From contig NC_012522.1 in the NCBI RefSeq assembly GCF_000010805.1, forward strand, positions 2,914,001-2,978,000: a stretch of 64,000 nucleotides of DNA, written 5' to 3'. The DNA is from Rhodococcus opacus B4. Lineage in GTDB: Bacteria > Actinomycetota > Actinomycetes > Mycobacteriales > Mycobacteriaceae. The notes below the pieces were generated by a model that had not been told where the DNA came from, did not search any database, and saw only the letters and a program-made list of their open reading frames with translations. Both the position numbers and the translations under genes were made by a program. How positions within the stretch are numbered: position 1 is the stretch's first letter; every line of letters starts with the position of its first letter. Positions 44,597-53,185 of this stretch are shown one piece after another.

Positions 44597-45811
44597 GTGG
44601 TCGACAGGATGGCACTCGAGGGGGTAACCCACTCGCTGCGGAGCCGGATCGGGGAACTGACGGATCTGGTTCGCCGGCGCCTGCGATCCGATGTCCCGGA
44701 GTTCACCGCGGACGTCGACCCGGCGCTTGCGGTCAGCGAGACCGAGCGAATCGCGGCCGCACTACGATCGATCATCGACGGACTGGAGGGCGCGGCGGAG
44801 CCGAGTAGCGCTCCGTTGGACGAAGCGACTGCGGAGGCGCGGGCGGTCGCACAAGCCGGGATCGACCTGAACCTACTCATTCGGACATATCGGGTCGCAC
44901 AAGCGGCGATGCTGGATGTCTTACTGTCCGAGACAACCGACCTCATCGACGATCCTGAGATTCAACTAGCGATTCAGCAACAGATCTCCCGCTTCCAGTT
45001 CGACTGGAACGACGCTGTCCTGGAAGCGGTGATCCGGGCATACCAAGACGCGCAGTACTCGTTCTTCTTCCACTCCCGGGACCGTCAGTTGCGGACGAGC
45101 CTGCGCGAACTGATCGCGGGACGAACAGATAATCCTCCGCCGATCGATTACCCCTTCGCGCAGAATCACCTCGCCGCGGTCGTGTGGGGAGACCGCCGTG
45201 ACCACTTGGTCGATCAGGTTGCGGAGATACTCGGTTCTGCCAAGAGGGTGCATTTGGCGGGCACATCGGGCACCGTGCTGGTGTGGTATTCACTGCGCAA
45301 CCCCGACGAGGACGTGCATCGCCTCAAAGCCGAACTCGATCGGCATGAAGGGGCGTTCTACGCCTTCGGCAACCCCGGGCGTGGGATCGCTGGATTCCGT
45401 ACCAGTCACCAGCAGGCCTGGCGCGCCTACCGGGTCGGCCGCTGGTCGAGCACCCCGGTGACCTGGTACGCCGATATCGCCTTGGAGTCGTTGTTCATGA
45501 AAGACATCCAGGCGGCCCGCGATTTCGTCACCCAGCAGCTCGGAGCGCTCGATCCCGCCGACCCTCGCACGGATGTGCTGTTCGAGACGCTTCGCGCCTA
45601 CTTCGCGGCAGGGTGCAATGCGGTGCGCGCAGCGGGCGAACTGGCCGTCCACGAACGCACCGTGTCCTACCGTCTGCGTTCGGTCGAGGACCAACTGGGA
45701 ATCAGTGTTCTGGACAAACGTGACGAACTGGTGGTTGCACTGCGCTTGCACGCTGCCCTCCGCGCCATCACCGCTGCGAACGCGCTCACCGACCTCCCCC
45801 GCAGTCCCTGA
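44597..45811 (+). CDS. PucR/CdaR-family transcriptional regulator, divergent paralogue
   Basis: About 404 residues. HTH 'YFAAGCNAVRAAGELAVHERTVSYRLRSVEDQLG' at the C-terminus; 'GIDLNLLIRTYRVAQAAMLDVLL' and 'QFDWNDAVLEAVIRAYQDAQ' match the neighbour at 43313 in position. GTG 44597 or ATG 44609 is the start; neither has a clear ribosome site, and the frame is open much further upstream over the antisense of the neighbour. The following medium-subunit gene begins 122 bp later. Confidence 0.88.
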   Translation: MVDRMALEGVTHSLRSRIGELTDLVRRRLRSDVPEFTADVDPALAVSETERIAAALRSIIDGLEGAAEPSSAPLDEATAEARAVAQAGIDLNLLIRTYRVAQAAMLDVLLSETTDLIDDPEIQLAIQQQISRFQFDWNDAVLEAVIRAYQDAQYSFFFHSRDRQLRTSLRELIAGRTDNPPPIDYPFAQNHLAAVVWGDRRDHLVDQVAEILGSAKRVHLAGTSGTVLVWYSLRNPDEDVHRLKAELDRHEGAFYAFGNPGRGIAGFRTSHQQAWRAYRVGRWSSTPVTWYADIALESLFMKDIQAARDFVTQQLGALDPADPRTDVLFETLRAYFAAGCNAVRAAGELAVHERTVSYRLRSVEDQLGISVLDKRDELVVALRLHAALRAITAANALTDLPRSP

Positions 45812-45828
45812 GCGCGAGTTGTGGCAGT

Positions 45829-45855
45829 CTGACAATCTCCGCCACCTCAATTGTC
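45829..45855. promoter_or_regulatory. GACAAT/ATTGTC inverted repeat before the medium-subunit gene (site A)
   Basis: CTGACAATC (45829-45837) with ATTGTC at 45850-45855 forms GACAAT-N13-ATTGTC, about 80-105 bp before the start at 45934. The nonamer CTGACAATC occurs again in front of the other medium-subunit gene (54112-54120). Confidence 0.5.
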
Positions 45856-45933
45856 GATCGCTGCGCAGCGCAGAGGGCCCCCGGGGAGAGATAGTGAGTC
45901 AATGATTCCTCTTCACGTCGGGGCCTGTTCGCG

Positions 45934-46809
45934 ATGAAGCCGCCTCCATTCGACTACGAAGTAGCCGAGAGCATCGACGATGCCTTGACCCGGCTCCGTG
46001 ACGGCGGTGACGACGCCAAGCTGATCGCCGGTGGGCAAAGCCTCATGCCGCTGATGAACTATCGGCTCGCCCGCCCGACCCTCCTGATCGACATCAACCG
46101 CATCCCCCGGTTGGCCGACATCACCGTTGGGACCGACCGGATCACGTTCGGGGCGCTGGTGCGCCACCACAAGCTCGAAACCTCCCCTACCGTCGCCGAG
46201 CAGTTGCCCCTCCTGCGCGAGGCCGCCGGCTGGATCGCACACCCACAGATCCGTACCCGCGGGACGATGGGCGGATCACTCGCTCATTCCGACGCCTCGG
46301 CGGAACTCCCTGTTGCGCTGATGGCCCTCGACGCCGAGGTACTCGTGCGATCGCTTCGGGGCGAGCGCACCCTGACGATCCCGGATCTCGTCGTCGGACA
46401 TTTCGTCAGCTCACTCGCACCCGACGAGATGATCACCGAGATTCACGTGCCGCGACTGCCTGCGGGCACGGGCATGGCGTTCGCGGAATTCGCGCGCCGC
46501 CACGGCGATTACGCCATCGGCGGCGCGGCCGCGGTCCTCACCCTCGACGAAGGTGGCGTGTGCAGGCGCGCTCGGATCACCGTCCTCGGTGGCGGCGCCA
46601 CCGCTCTCCGGTGCCACGAGGCAGAGGCTCTCGTCACCGGCGAAGTAGTCGAAGACCCGATCATCGCCGAAACGGCGCTTGCGGCAATCACGGGGTTGAC
46701 CCCGATGCCCAACCTGCACGGCGACTCGAACTATCGCCGACAAGTCATCGCCACCATGGTTTCGCGTACGGTCACCGAGGCCGCGCGACGCGCAAGGAGT
46801 AACTCGTGA
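45934..46809 (+). CDS. molybdenum hydroxylase medium (FAD) subunit, set A
   Basis: 291 residues of the CoxM/XdhB type. FAD-binding segments 'LIAGGQSLMPLMNYRLARP' and 'IRTRGTMGGSLAHSDASAELP' are intact, and the C-terminal CO_deh_flav_C domain is present. It passes electrons from the iron-sulfur subunit to an acceptor. It overlaps the small-subunit gene by four bases (GTGA). A large subunit does not follow; the nearest without partners is at 39272 on the other strand. Confidence 0.9.
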   Translation: MKPPPFDYEVAESIDDALTRLRDGGDDAKLIAGGQSLMPLMNYRLARPTLLIDINRIPRLADITVGTDRITFGALVRHHKLETSPTVAEQLPLLREAAGWIAHPQIRTRGTMGGSLAHSDASAELPVALMALDAEVLVRSLRGERTLTIPDLVVGHFVSSLAPDEMITEIHVPRLPAGTGMAFAEFARRHGDYAIGGAAAVLTLDEGGVCRRARITVLGGGATALRCHEAEALVTGEVVEDPIIAETALAAITGLTPMPNLHGDSNYRRQVIATMVSRTVTEAARRARSNS

Positions 46810-47315
46810 GCACACACCGCGTCACTGTCGAAGTCAATGGTGAGACACACACCCGCGAAGTCGATGCGCGACTTCTGTTGTCCGATTTCCTGCGTCACCA
46901 CCTCGGGCTCCGTGGCACGCGCGTGGGGTGTGAGCACGGCGTCTGCGGTTCGTGTACGGTACTGCTTTCCGGTGAGCCTGTTCGTGCCTGCCTGACTCTC
47001 GCGGTGCAGACCGACGGCGAGGTCGTCGACACGGTCGAGGGGCTGGGCGAGAACACCGAACACATGCATCCCCTGCAGGAGTCGTTTTCGGCGTGCCACG
47101 GACTGCAGTGCGGGTTCTGCACCTCGGGGTTCCTGATGTCACTCAAACCGCTCTACGACAGCGGAATCGAGATGAACGCGACGGAGATCCGCGAGGCGAT
47201 CTCCGGCAACATCTGCCGGTGCACGGGCTACCAGCAGATCGTCGAAGCCGTCGACCGCGCCTTGCACACTCGAGACTCGACCGACACCGAGACATCCGAG
47301 TCCAACGACGGGTAG
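46806..47315 (+). CDS. molybdenum hydroxylase small (2x[2Fe-2S]) subunit, set A
   Basis: 169 residues. The plant-type cluster is bound by C42, C47, C50 and C62 ('GCEHGVCGSC') and the second cluster by C102, C105, C137 and C139 ('QCGFC', 'ICRC'). All eight cysteines are present. Translationally coupled to the medium subunit. Together with a large subunit it would make nicotine dehydrogenase or ketone dehydrogenase. Confidence 0.92.
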   Translation: MSTHRVTVEVNGETHTREVDARLLLSDFLRHHLGLRGTRVGCEHGVCGSCTVLLSGEPVRACLTLAVQTDGEVVDTVEGLGENTEHMHPLQESFSACHGLQCGFCTSGFLMSLKPLYDSGIEMNATEIREAISGNICRCTGYQQIVEAVDRALHTRDSTDTETSESNDG

Positions 47316-47321
47316 CGCGCC

Positions 47322-47351
47322 CCGGCCGCCGGCTACCTCTGACGCGGCCGG
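47322..47351. terminator. possible stem-loop between set A and the oxidase gene
   Basis: CCGGCCG (47322-47328) pairs with CGGCCGG (47345-47351) around a 16-base loop, in the 39 bp between two convergent stop codons. The arms are short but the position is right. Confidence 0.4.
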
Positions 47352-47354
47352 CCG

Positions 47355-48611
47355 TCATCGGTCGGACGCGAGAACGGCCTCCACGGCGCGCTCGGCTGCT
47401 TCCAGCGCGCCTTCCATATAGCCCGGATAGTTCAGGGCAACATCAGATCCTGCGAAATGGATGCGGCCGTGATCAGCACCGAGGCGCTCGTGCATGATGG
47501 TCGGCCGGCCGACCCGAGCATGAATACCCGCGCCGCGGTGCAACGGATCGGCCGACCAGTCGTGATAGTCCACGCCCATGATCTCCGCGTCCGGCAGATA
47601 GGACCGCACTGCGGCGTGCACGTGCTCCGGATCCTTCGGGTCGATGGCCGTGCCATCGGTGTATCCGGTGAGGATTCGTCCGCCTCCGGAGTCCGCACCG
47701 GTATCGAAAAGGACAGGAATAGCACCGTCACCGAAACGGAACAGACCGACCGGAACATTTCGGGCATGGATGTGAAGTTGTACGCACCGGCACCCCCGAC
47801 TGTCCATCACCACTTGCGCGCGACGCGCAGGAAGCACAGGGTCGAAGTCGATACCGCGCCAACTGTTCAACGGCGTCGCCAACACGACGTGCCGGGCGGT
47901 CATCACCTCGCCGTCGCCCACACACACTTCGACGCCGTCGTGGCGTTGGTGCAGGGCTGTGATCACGCCATTGAACCGGATCTCGTCCACGTCACCGGCC
48001 AGGGCGCGCACGAGGGACGACGTGCCGGTCGCGATCTCCGCACTGTGCGACAGCGCTGCTCCGGACACACGGTGCTGGTGCGCCGCGATCGGCATGAGGA
48101 GTCCCAACGCCGACACGGTGCTCAGTTCACTGCCGACGATCGTGCTGCACCACGCCTTCACCCACTGTTTCGTTGTCGGCATGAGCTTCAGGGCGTCGAG
48201 ATAGTCCTGGGCCGGGATGTCGAGATCGTCGAGCCCTTGATACTCCAGTCCCACCCCGACGGTGATGCGGTGCGCGTCCCGGAGCACGGTGTGCAGAGCG
48301 GCTCTCGTTGCGGTCTTCTCGTGCTCGGGAACCGACAGCCCTCGGCGCCGATCGCTCAGCGCTGCCGGTCGAGTCGACAGGCCGTGCCGAGCGATTTCCT
48401 CGGTCATTCGTTTGTGGTGGTGTGGTGCAAAGTATGCACCCCCGACTTCGACATCTACCGCCGGATCGACCACCGACGGCCGCCGATACAGCCGGCCGCC
48501 CAGACGGCTGCCACCTTCGATCACCAAGACCGATCTCCCGGCGGCTCGAAGATCACGAGCCGCACGGAGCCCGGAAAGTCCCGCCCCTACGACGATGACG
48601 TCGCGTGTCAT
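47355..48611 (-). CDS. 6-hydroxynicotine-oxidase-like flavin amine oxidase
   Basis: 418 residues (the pAO1 6-hydroxy-L-nicotine oxidase has about 425). FAD motif 'VIVVGAGLSGLRAARDLRAAG', 'EGGSRLGGRLYRR', 'GLDDLDIPAQDYLD', 'VLATPLNSWRGIDFDPVLPARR', 'DYHDWSADPLHRGAG' and 'FAGSDVALNYPGYMEGALEAAE' parallel my recollection of that enzyme over the whole length. The cage Trp and Tyr are kept. The conserved lysine near FAD N5 (Lys287 there) appears to be Gln278 here. It would oxidise 6-hydroxynicotine to 6-hydroxy-N-methylmyosmine, which hydrolyses to 6-hydroxypseudooxynicotine. It is 21 bp after a permease gene in one operon. Confidence 0.87.
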   Translation of the reverse strand: MTRDVIVVGAGLSGLRAARDLRAAGRSVLVIEGGSRLGGRLYRRPSVVDPAVDVEVGGAYFAPHHHKRMTEEIARHGLSTRPAALSDRRRGLSVPEHEKTATRAALHTVLRDAHRITVGVGLEYQGLDDLDIPAQDYLDALKLMPTTKQWVKAWCSTIVGSELSTVSALGLLMPIAAHQHRVSGAALSHSAEIATGTSSLVRALAGDVDEIRFNGVITALHQRHDGVEVCVGDGEVMTARHVVLATPLNSWRGIDFDPVLPARRAQVVMDSRGCRCVQLHIHARNVPVGLFRFGDGAIPVLFDTGADSGGGRILTGYTDGTAIDPKDPEHVHAAVRSYLPDAEIMGVDYHDWSADPLHRGAGIHARVGRPTIMHERLGADHGRIHFAGSDVALNYPGYMEGALEAAERAVEAVLASDR

Positions 48612-48632
48612 CCTCGCCTCCCTCTCTGTGAA

Positions 48633-50102
48633 CTACGCGTCGTGTGTCTCGTGCAGGCCCGCGCTTTCACCGTTGGAGAACAACGGGTTTCGACGAGAAG
48701 CTATGTAGAACCCGACGGCGACGGCAATGTAGATGCCGACCGCAATCCACACCGACATCCCCAGAATGTCTGGTCTCGTGTTGGCGATCCCCGCCACCAG
48801 AATCCACACGATGATCACCGCGCCGAGCGCGATCGCAGGCAGCAGCAGCCAACGAAGGCGTCGCTCACGTATGACGAGCCGGGCGCCGGCCAGGCTGATC
48901 AGGAGATACGGCACCACCCAGAAGTAGGTGACCATCGTTGTGACGACCACATTCACCGTCAATGCCGATTCGTCACTCGCGGCGAGGAAGGCCGACGGAA
49001 GCGCGGCCGAAACCACGGCCAAGGCGCCGATCGCGCGCGCAGGAGTCCGAAATCGTGGATGGACGGCGGCAAGACCGCGAGGCAGAAGCCCCTCGTTGGC
49101 TATGGTCATTGCCACGCGTGGTGCGTAGTTGAAGAAGCCCACGATTGCAACGAAGAGGCCTAGAGCGACAACGGGGTCGGCGACTTCCGCGAGAAAGTCG
49201 AACCCCGCCGCCCGTGCGAGTGCGGCGGGAGGAGAGGCATTCACGAGCGCATCTGCGGGCAGGGCGTTCAGTGCCGCATACTGAACGACGGTGGCCAGCG
49301 CAAAGATCGTGCCGAGACCGATCGGTACTGCCATGACCACCCGCGGAATGGTCTTTCGCGGTGAGCGTGTCTCGGCGGCGAGCGCGGCGCTGCTCTCGAA
49401 CATGACGAGAAAGGCCGCCGCAGTCGCGACACCCTGTGTGACTCCTCCGAAGCTGGAGCCGCTGAGGGAAAGCTGCGACGTGAGGTCGATTCCATTGTTC
49501 CGGATCGCCCCTACCAGCACGACGACGGCGACCGGAACCGAGACCAGTGCGAGACTGACGCTCACGCGAACCGACGCATCCAGTCCCCGGATGGCGAACA
49601 CCGCTGCGATGGCTGCGCTGACGACGTATGTGGCGATGTACACGCCGTCGCCGGCGTCGCCGACAACTCCTTCCGACACGAGGAAGCTGACCAGATAGGT
49701 TCCGGTCCCCGCGAGAAGGCCCGCGACCGCGAAGACGTATCCGACAACCACTCCCGACGCCGTCACGATTCTTGCCCAGGGTGTGAAGCTCTCGCCTATG
49801 TACGAATACAGCGACCCGGTGCCCACGGAGCGGCGGGCGAACAGCACAATCGAGATTCCGACGAGGCTGGTGCCCAGGACGGCGAGCAGGACCGAGAGCC
49901 ACGAGCCGGATCCGGCCACCATCCAGGTGAACGCAGGGACGGTGACGATCCCGACTCCGGGTCCGAATGTTGCGATGGCCAATCCGCCGGCCCGCAGTCC
50001 GGACAGATGCCCTCGATCGAGGTCGCCGTCCGGTGTGCCGGAGGAAATAGATGCCGGCAGGTCTTCGGCGCGCGACTTGATCTGAGTTTCAGGGTTTTCC
50101 AT
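48633..50102 (-). CDS. APC-family permease, candidate nicotine or intermediate transporter
   Basis: 489 residues, about twelve transmembrane helices. 'GVATAAAFLVMFESSAALAAETRSPRKTIPRVV' and 'VGFFNYAPRVAMTIANEGLLP' are APC signatures. It is the first gene of the operon with the oxidase, so import of an alkaloid or a pathway amine is likely. It is paralogous to the permease at 27336. The start at 50102 is followed by an ~37-residue polar N-terminal tail. Confidence 0.88.
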   Translation of the reverse strand: MENPETQIKSRAEDLPASISSGTPDGDLDRGHLSGLRAGGLAIATFGPGVGIVTVPAFTWMVAGSGSWLSVLLAVLGTSLVGISIVLFARRSVGTGSLYSYIGESFTPWARIVTASGVVVGYVFAVAGLLAGTGTYLVSFLVSEGVVGDAGDGVYIATYVVSAAIAAVFAIRGLDASVRVSVSLALVSVPVAVVVLVGAIRNNGIDLTSQLSLSGSSFGGVTQGVATAAAFLVMFESSAALAAETRSPRKTIPRVVMAVPIGLGTIFALATVVQYAALNALPADALVNASPPAALARAAGFDFLAEVADPVVALGLFVAIVGFFNYAPRVAMTIANEGLLPRGLAAVHPRFRTPARAIGALAVVSAALPSAFLAASDESALTVNVVVTTMVTYFWVVPYLLISLAGARLVIRERRLRWLLLPAIALGAVIIVWILVAGIANTRPDILGMSVWIAVGIYIAVAVGFYIASRRNPLFSNGESAGLHETHDA

Positions 50103-50123
50103 GTGGCATCCTCAGTGGAGTAG

Positions 50124-50141
50124 TGTGCACAGCCGTGCACA
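50124..50141. promoter_or_regulatory. inverted repeat in front of the permease-oxidase operon
   Basis: TGTGCAC-AGCC-GTGCACA, perfect seven-base arms with a four-base spacer, 22-39 bp before the permease start on the minus strand. Candidate operator. Confidence 0.5.
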
Positions 50142-50234
50142 TGACGTGCGACAGGGCGAGTGGGGTCGCAGTGGATCCACAGCCTCGCCCGACGGGGATC
50201 CCTGCGATCACCCGAAGGTTTCGTCCCGAATCGA

Positions 50235-52685
50235 TTACACGACGGTGGCGTCACCAGGGTCCGCGGCGGCGACGCCTGCCCGATCCCACAGTTGCTGCCA
50301 CGGTTGGGGTTTCTCGGGTGTGGAGATGCCCTGGATTGCGTTGAAGACCCGCTCCGGAGTCGCCGGGAGGTCGTGAAGTGTGGCACCGAACGCGGCCAGA
50401 GCGTCGTTCACCGCGTTGAGTACGGCGGCAGGGGCAGCGATCAACCCCGACTCTCCCATTCCCTTGATACCCGCGGCCGAGATCGCGGACGGAGTTTCGA
50501 GGTGCTGGATTTCAAAGGGTGGTGAGACATCCATCGTCGGTACCTGATAGTCGAGGAACGATGTCGTGGTGAGGTTACCGGCGTTGTCGTACACCAGCTG
50601 TTCCAGAAGACTCAGGCCGATGCCCTGGACTACGCCGCCACGGATCTGCCCCTCGACGATCATGGGGTTGATCATGACTCCGCAATCTTCGACGGAGTAC
50701 ACGCGTTCGACATCGACGATGCCGGTTTCGGGGTCGAGTTCGACGATCATCGCGTGACCGCCGTTGGAGAACATGGGGCGAGACGTGTCCCATGCCCGGG
50801 TCGCTTCGAGGCGAGTGTCGAACCCGTCCGGCCACGCGTTGGAGTCGTAGTGCGCAGCCATCGCCACATCAGCGATCTCCATCTTGGCCTCTGGATCGCT
50901 CTTGCTCGTGACCTGACCATCGGACAACTCGATATCTTCCTTGGCGACGCCCAGCATCTGCGCTGCGACAGCGATCAATTGTTCTCGCACCTCGGCGGCA
51001 GCCCGATTCACGCAGCCGCCGGCGATGACCGCGCCGCGGCTTCCGACAGTGCCACTGCCGTAAGCACCTTTCGTGGAGGTGCCTGCATCTACGGTGATCG
51101 CCTCGAACGGGACACCCAATACATCTGATGCGATCTGCGCGATGGTCGTTTCCTGTCCCTGCCCTTGAGAATTGATTCCCGTCGTCACCAGGACCGAGCC
51201 GGTCGGATCCATCTTGACGGTCGCCGTGTCGTGATAGGTCTCGTTCATGCCGTGCGCCTGAATCATCCCGGTGCTTTCACCGCTGCTCTCGACGAACACA
51301 CTGATTCCGAGACCCAGGTACACCCCCCTGTCGCGCGCTTTCGCCTGCCGCTCGAGGAAAGCCGGGTAGTCCACCATCTCCTCGAGCTTGTCGATGCAGC
51401 GCGCCCAGGACCCTTCCTCGTAGGCGATACCTTGCGGGTTGACCCAGGGGAAGTCGCGAACGACGTTGCGGCGACGAATCTCGAACGGGGACAGTCCCAG
51501 TGTGCGTGCGGCCTCATCGATCAAGCATTCGCGCGCCAGTGTTCCCGCCATGTACCCGACGCCGCGGTAGGCCCCCACCGGGCATTTGTTCGTCACTGCC
51601 CCTTCGTAGACGTACTCGGCGGCGGGAATGTCGTACACGCCTGTCGGTGTCACGGCTGCCGTGCACCAGGCCTCGACCGCCATCGTCTGTGGCGGTGCAT
51701 GGTAGGCCCCGCCGTCGACCAGCGCGTGGGTTCGCACGGCAGAGATGCGACCGTTGGCATCGAGGGCATAGGAGATGGTGACGTACTGCTCGTGGGCGTG
51801 TGCACCCGCGAGCAGGTTCTCGCGGCGATCCTCGACCCACTTGACCGGAGTACCGAGTTCTCGGGACACGAGGGGCATGATGAGTTCTTCAGGGTAGATA
51901 TGCGCTTTCTGCCCGAACCCGCCGCCCGTGTCGGGTGAGAGAACCTCGCACCGGGCCTCCGAGAAACCGAGATAGAGCCCGAGGCACAGCTTCACGTAGT
52001 GCGGCATCTGGGTCGAGGTCCACAGCTTCACCTTCTGCGTCGACCAGTCGAAGGAGGCCAGACAGCCGCGCGTCTCCATGGGCGACGCCGAGACCCGGCC
52101 CGGGTGGAACAGCGCCGATACGACGTGCTCCGCAGTGTCGAACGCCGCGTCGACGTCACCGAAGCTTGCTCTCCCGCGGAGGCCGACGTTGTCCGGGCGC
52201 TCCCCGTTCGCGACGGGTCCGCCCTCGATGGACACGCGAGGGTCCAGAACGACCTCGAGATCGTCGAAGTCGATGGATACCAGATCACAGGCATCTTCTG
52301 CTATCGCCCGCGAGTCTGCGATCACGACGGCGATCGGCTCGCCGACGTAGCGGACCACATCGCGCGCCATCAGGGGCATCGTGATCAGTTCACAGCCCTC
52401 GGCTGTGAACTGAGCCTCGATACCGGAACAGAATTCCTCGACGTCGTGGCCGGTCCACACCAGATGCACACCCGGCACCGCCACCGCTTCGCTCAGATCG
52501 ATAGCGGCGATACGCGCGTGCGCTGCCGGGGACCGGACAAATGCGGCGTGGAGTTGGCCGGGAAGCGAGATGTCGGCCAGATAGTGGCCCCGGCCGGTCA
52601 CGAGCCGAACGTCCTCACTGCGCAGTACTCGCTGCCCGATCAGTTTCCGGGTGATCGGCGGCGACTCGTGGTGCTGGAACTTCAT
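50235..52685 (-). CDS. molybdenum hydroxylase large subunit, set B (candidate nicotine dehydrogenase)
   Basis: 816 residues. 'GQRVLRSEDVRLVTGRGHYLADI' at the start, 'DTGGGFGQKAHIYPEELIMPLVSRE' (molybdopterin contact), 'PVGAYRGVGYMAGTLARE' and catalytic Glu ~745 in 'IKGMGESGLIAAPAAV'. The ATG overlaps the stop of the small subunit by four bases. With 52682-54045 it forms a complete M-S-L operon. Since the other large subunit lies beside the pseudooxynicotine hydrolase, this set is the likelier nicotine 6-hydroxylase; that assignment is inference. Confidence 0.9.
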   Translation of the reverse strand: MKFQHHESPPITRKLIGQRVLRSEDVRLVTGRGHYLADISLPGQLHAAFVRSPAAHARIAAIDLSEAVAVPGVHLVWTGHDVEEFCSGIEAQFTAEGCELITMPLMARDVVRYVGEPIAVVIADSRAIAEDACDLVSIDFDDLEVVLDPRVSIEGGPVANGERPDNVGLRGRASFGDVDAAFDTAEHVVSALFHPGRVSASPMETRGCLASFDWSTQKVKLWTSTQMPHYVKLCLGLYLGFSEARCEVLSPDTGGGFGQKAHIYPEELIMPLVSRELGTPVKWVEDRRENLLAGAHAHEQYVTISYALDANGRISAVRTHALVDGGAYHAPPQTMAVEAWCTAAVTPTGVYDIPAAEYVYEGAVTNKCPVGAYRGVGYMAGTLARECLIDEAARTLGLSPFEIRRRNVVRDFPWVNPQGIAYEEGSWARCIDKLEEMVDYPAFLERQAKARDRGVYLGLGISVFVESSGESTGMIQAHGMNETYHDTATVKMDPTGSVLVTTGINSQGQGQETTIAQIASDVLGVPFEAITVDAGTSTKGAYGSGTVGSRGAVIAGGCVNRAAAEVREQLIAVAAQMLGVAKEDIELSDGQVTSKSDPEAKMEIADVAMAAHYDSNAWPDGFDTRLEATRAWDTSRPMFSNGGHAMIVELDPETGIVDVERVYSVEDCGVMINPMIVEGQIRGGVVQGIGLSLLEQLVYDNAGNLTTTSFLDYQVPTMDVSPPFEIQHLETPSAISAAGIKGMGESGLIAAPAAVLNAVNDALAAFGATLHDLPATPERVFNAIQGISTPEKPQPWQQLWDRAGVAAADPGDATVV

Positions 52686-53185
52686 GACTCTTCCTTGGGC
52701 GTGTTGCCGGCGACTTCGAGAACGGCTTGCACGATCGTCTGATAGCCGGTGCAGCGGCAGATGTTTCCCGACAGAGCATCGACGACCTCGTGCTCGGACG
52801 GATTCGGATTCGCCGCCAGCAGGGCGGTCGCCGACATCAGGAAGCCCGCGGTACAGAAACCACACTGAAGCCCGTGGTGTTTGCGGAACGACTGTTGCAG
52901 CTCGTTCAGGCGGGTGCCGACGGCGAGTCCCTCGACGGTTCGCACCTCGCGTCCGTCGCCTTGCCCTGCGAGCATCAAACAGGCCCGCGCAGGTTTGTCG
53001 TCCACCAAGATCGTGCACGCGCCACACACCCCGTGCTCGCAGCCGAGTTTCGTTCCCGTCAAACCGAGTTCGTCACGAAGATAGTCCGCGAGTGTCTCAC
53101 GGGCCTTCGCCTGCCCCTCGGTCGATCGGCCGTTGACCGTCATGGAGACGGTGACGACGTCACTCGGTTGTCGGTTCGATGTCAT
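52682..53185 (-). CDS. molybdenum hydroxylase small (2x[2Fe-2S]) subunit, set B
   Basis: 167 residues with eight cluster cysteines: C49, C54, C57, C69 ('GCEHGVCGAC') and C108, C111, C143, C145. Start at 53185 from the four-base overlap with the medium-subunit gene; the frame stays open further upstream over non-homologous sequence. It passes electrons from the molybdenum centre to the FAD subunit. Confidence 0.92.
   Translation of the reverse strand: MTSNRQPSDVVTVSMTVNGRSTEGQAKARETLADYLRDELGLTGTKLGCEHGVCGACTILVDDKPARACLMLAGQGDGREVRTVEGLAVGTRLNELQQSFRKHHGLQCGFCTAGFLMSATALLAANPNPSEHEVVDALSGNICRCTGYQTIVQAVLEVAGNTPKEES

Noticed and set aside
45859..45870. Perfect 12-nt palindrome CGCTGCGCAGCG
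   Set aside because: Such GC-only palindromes are expected by chance in this composition; the neighbouring GACAAT repeat is a better operator candidate.
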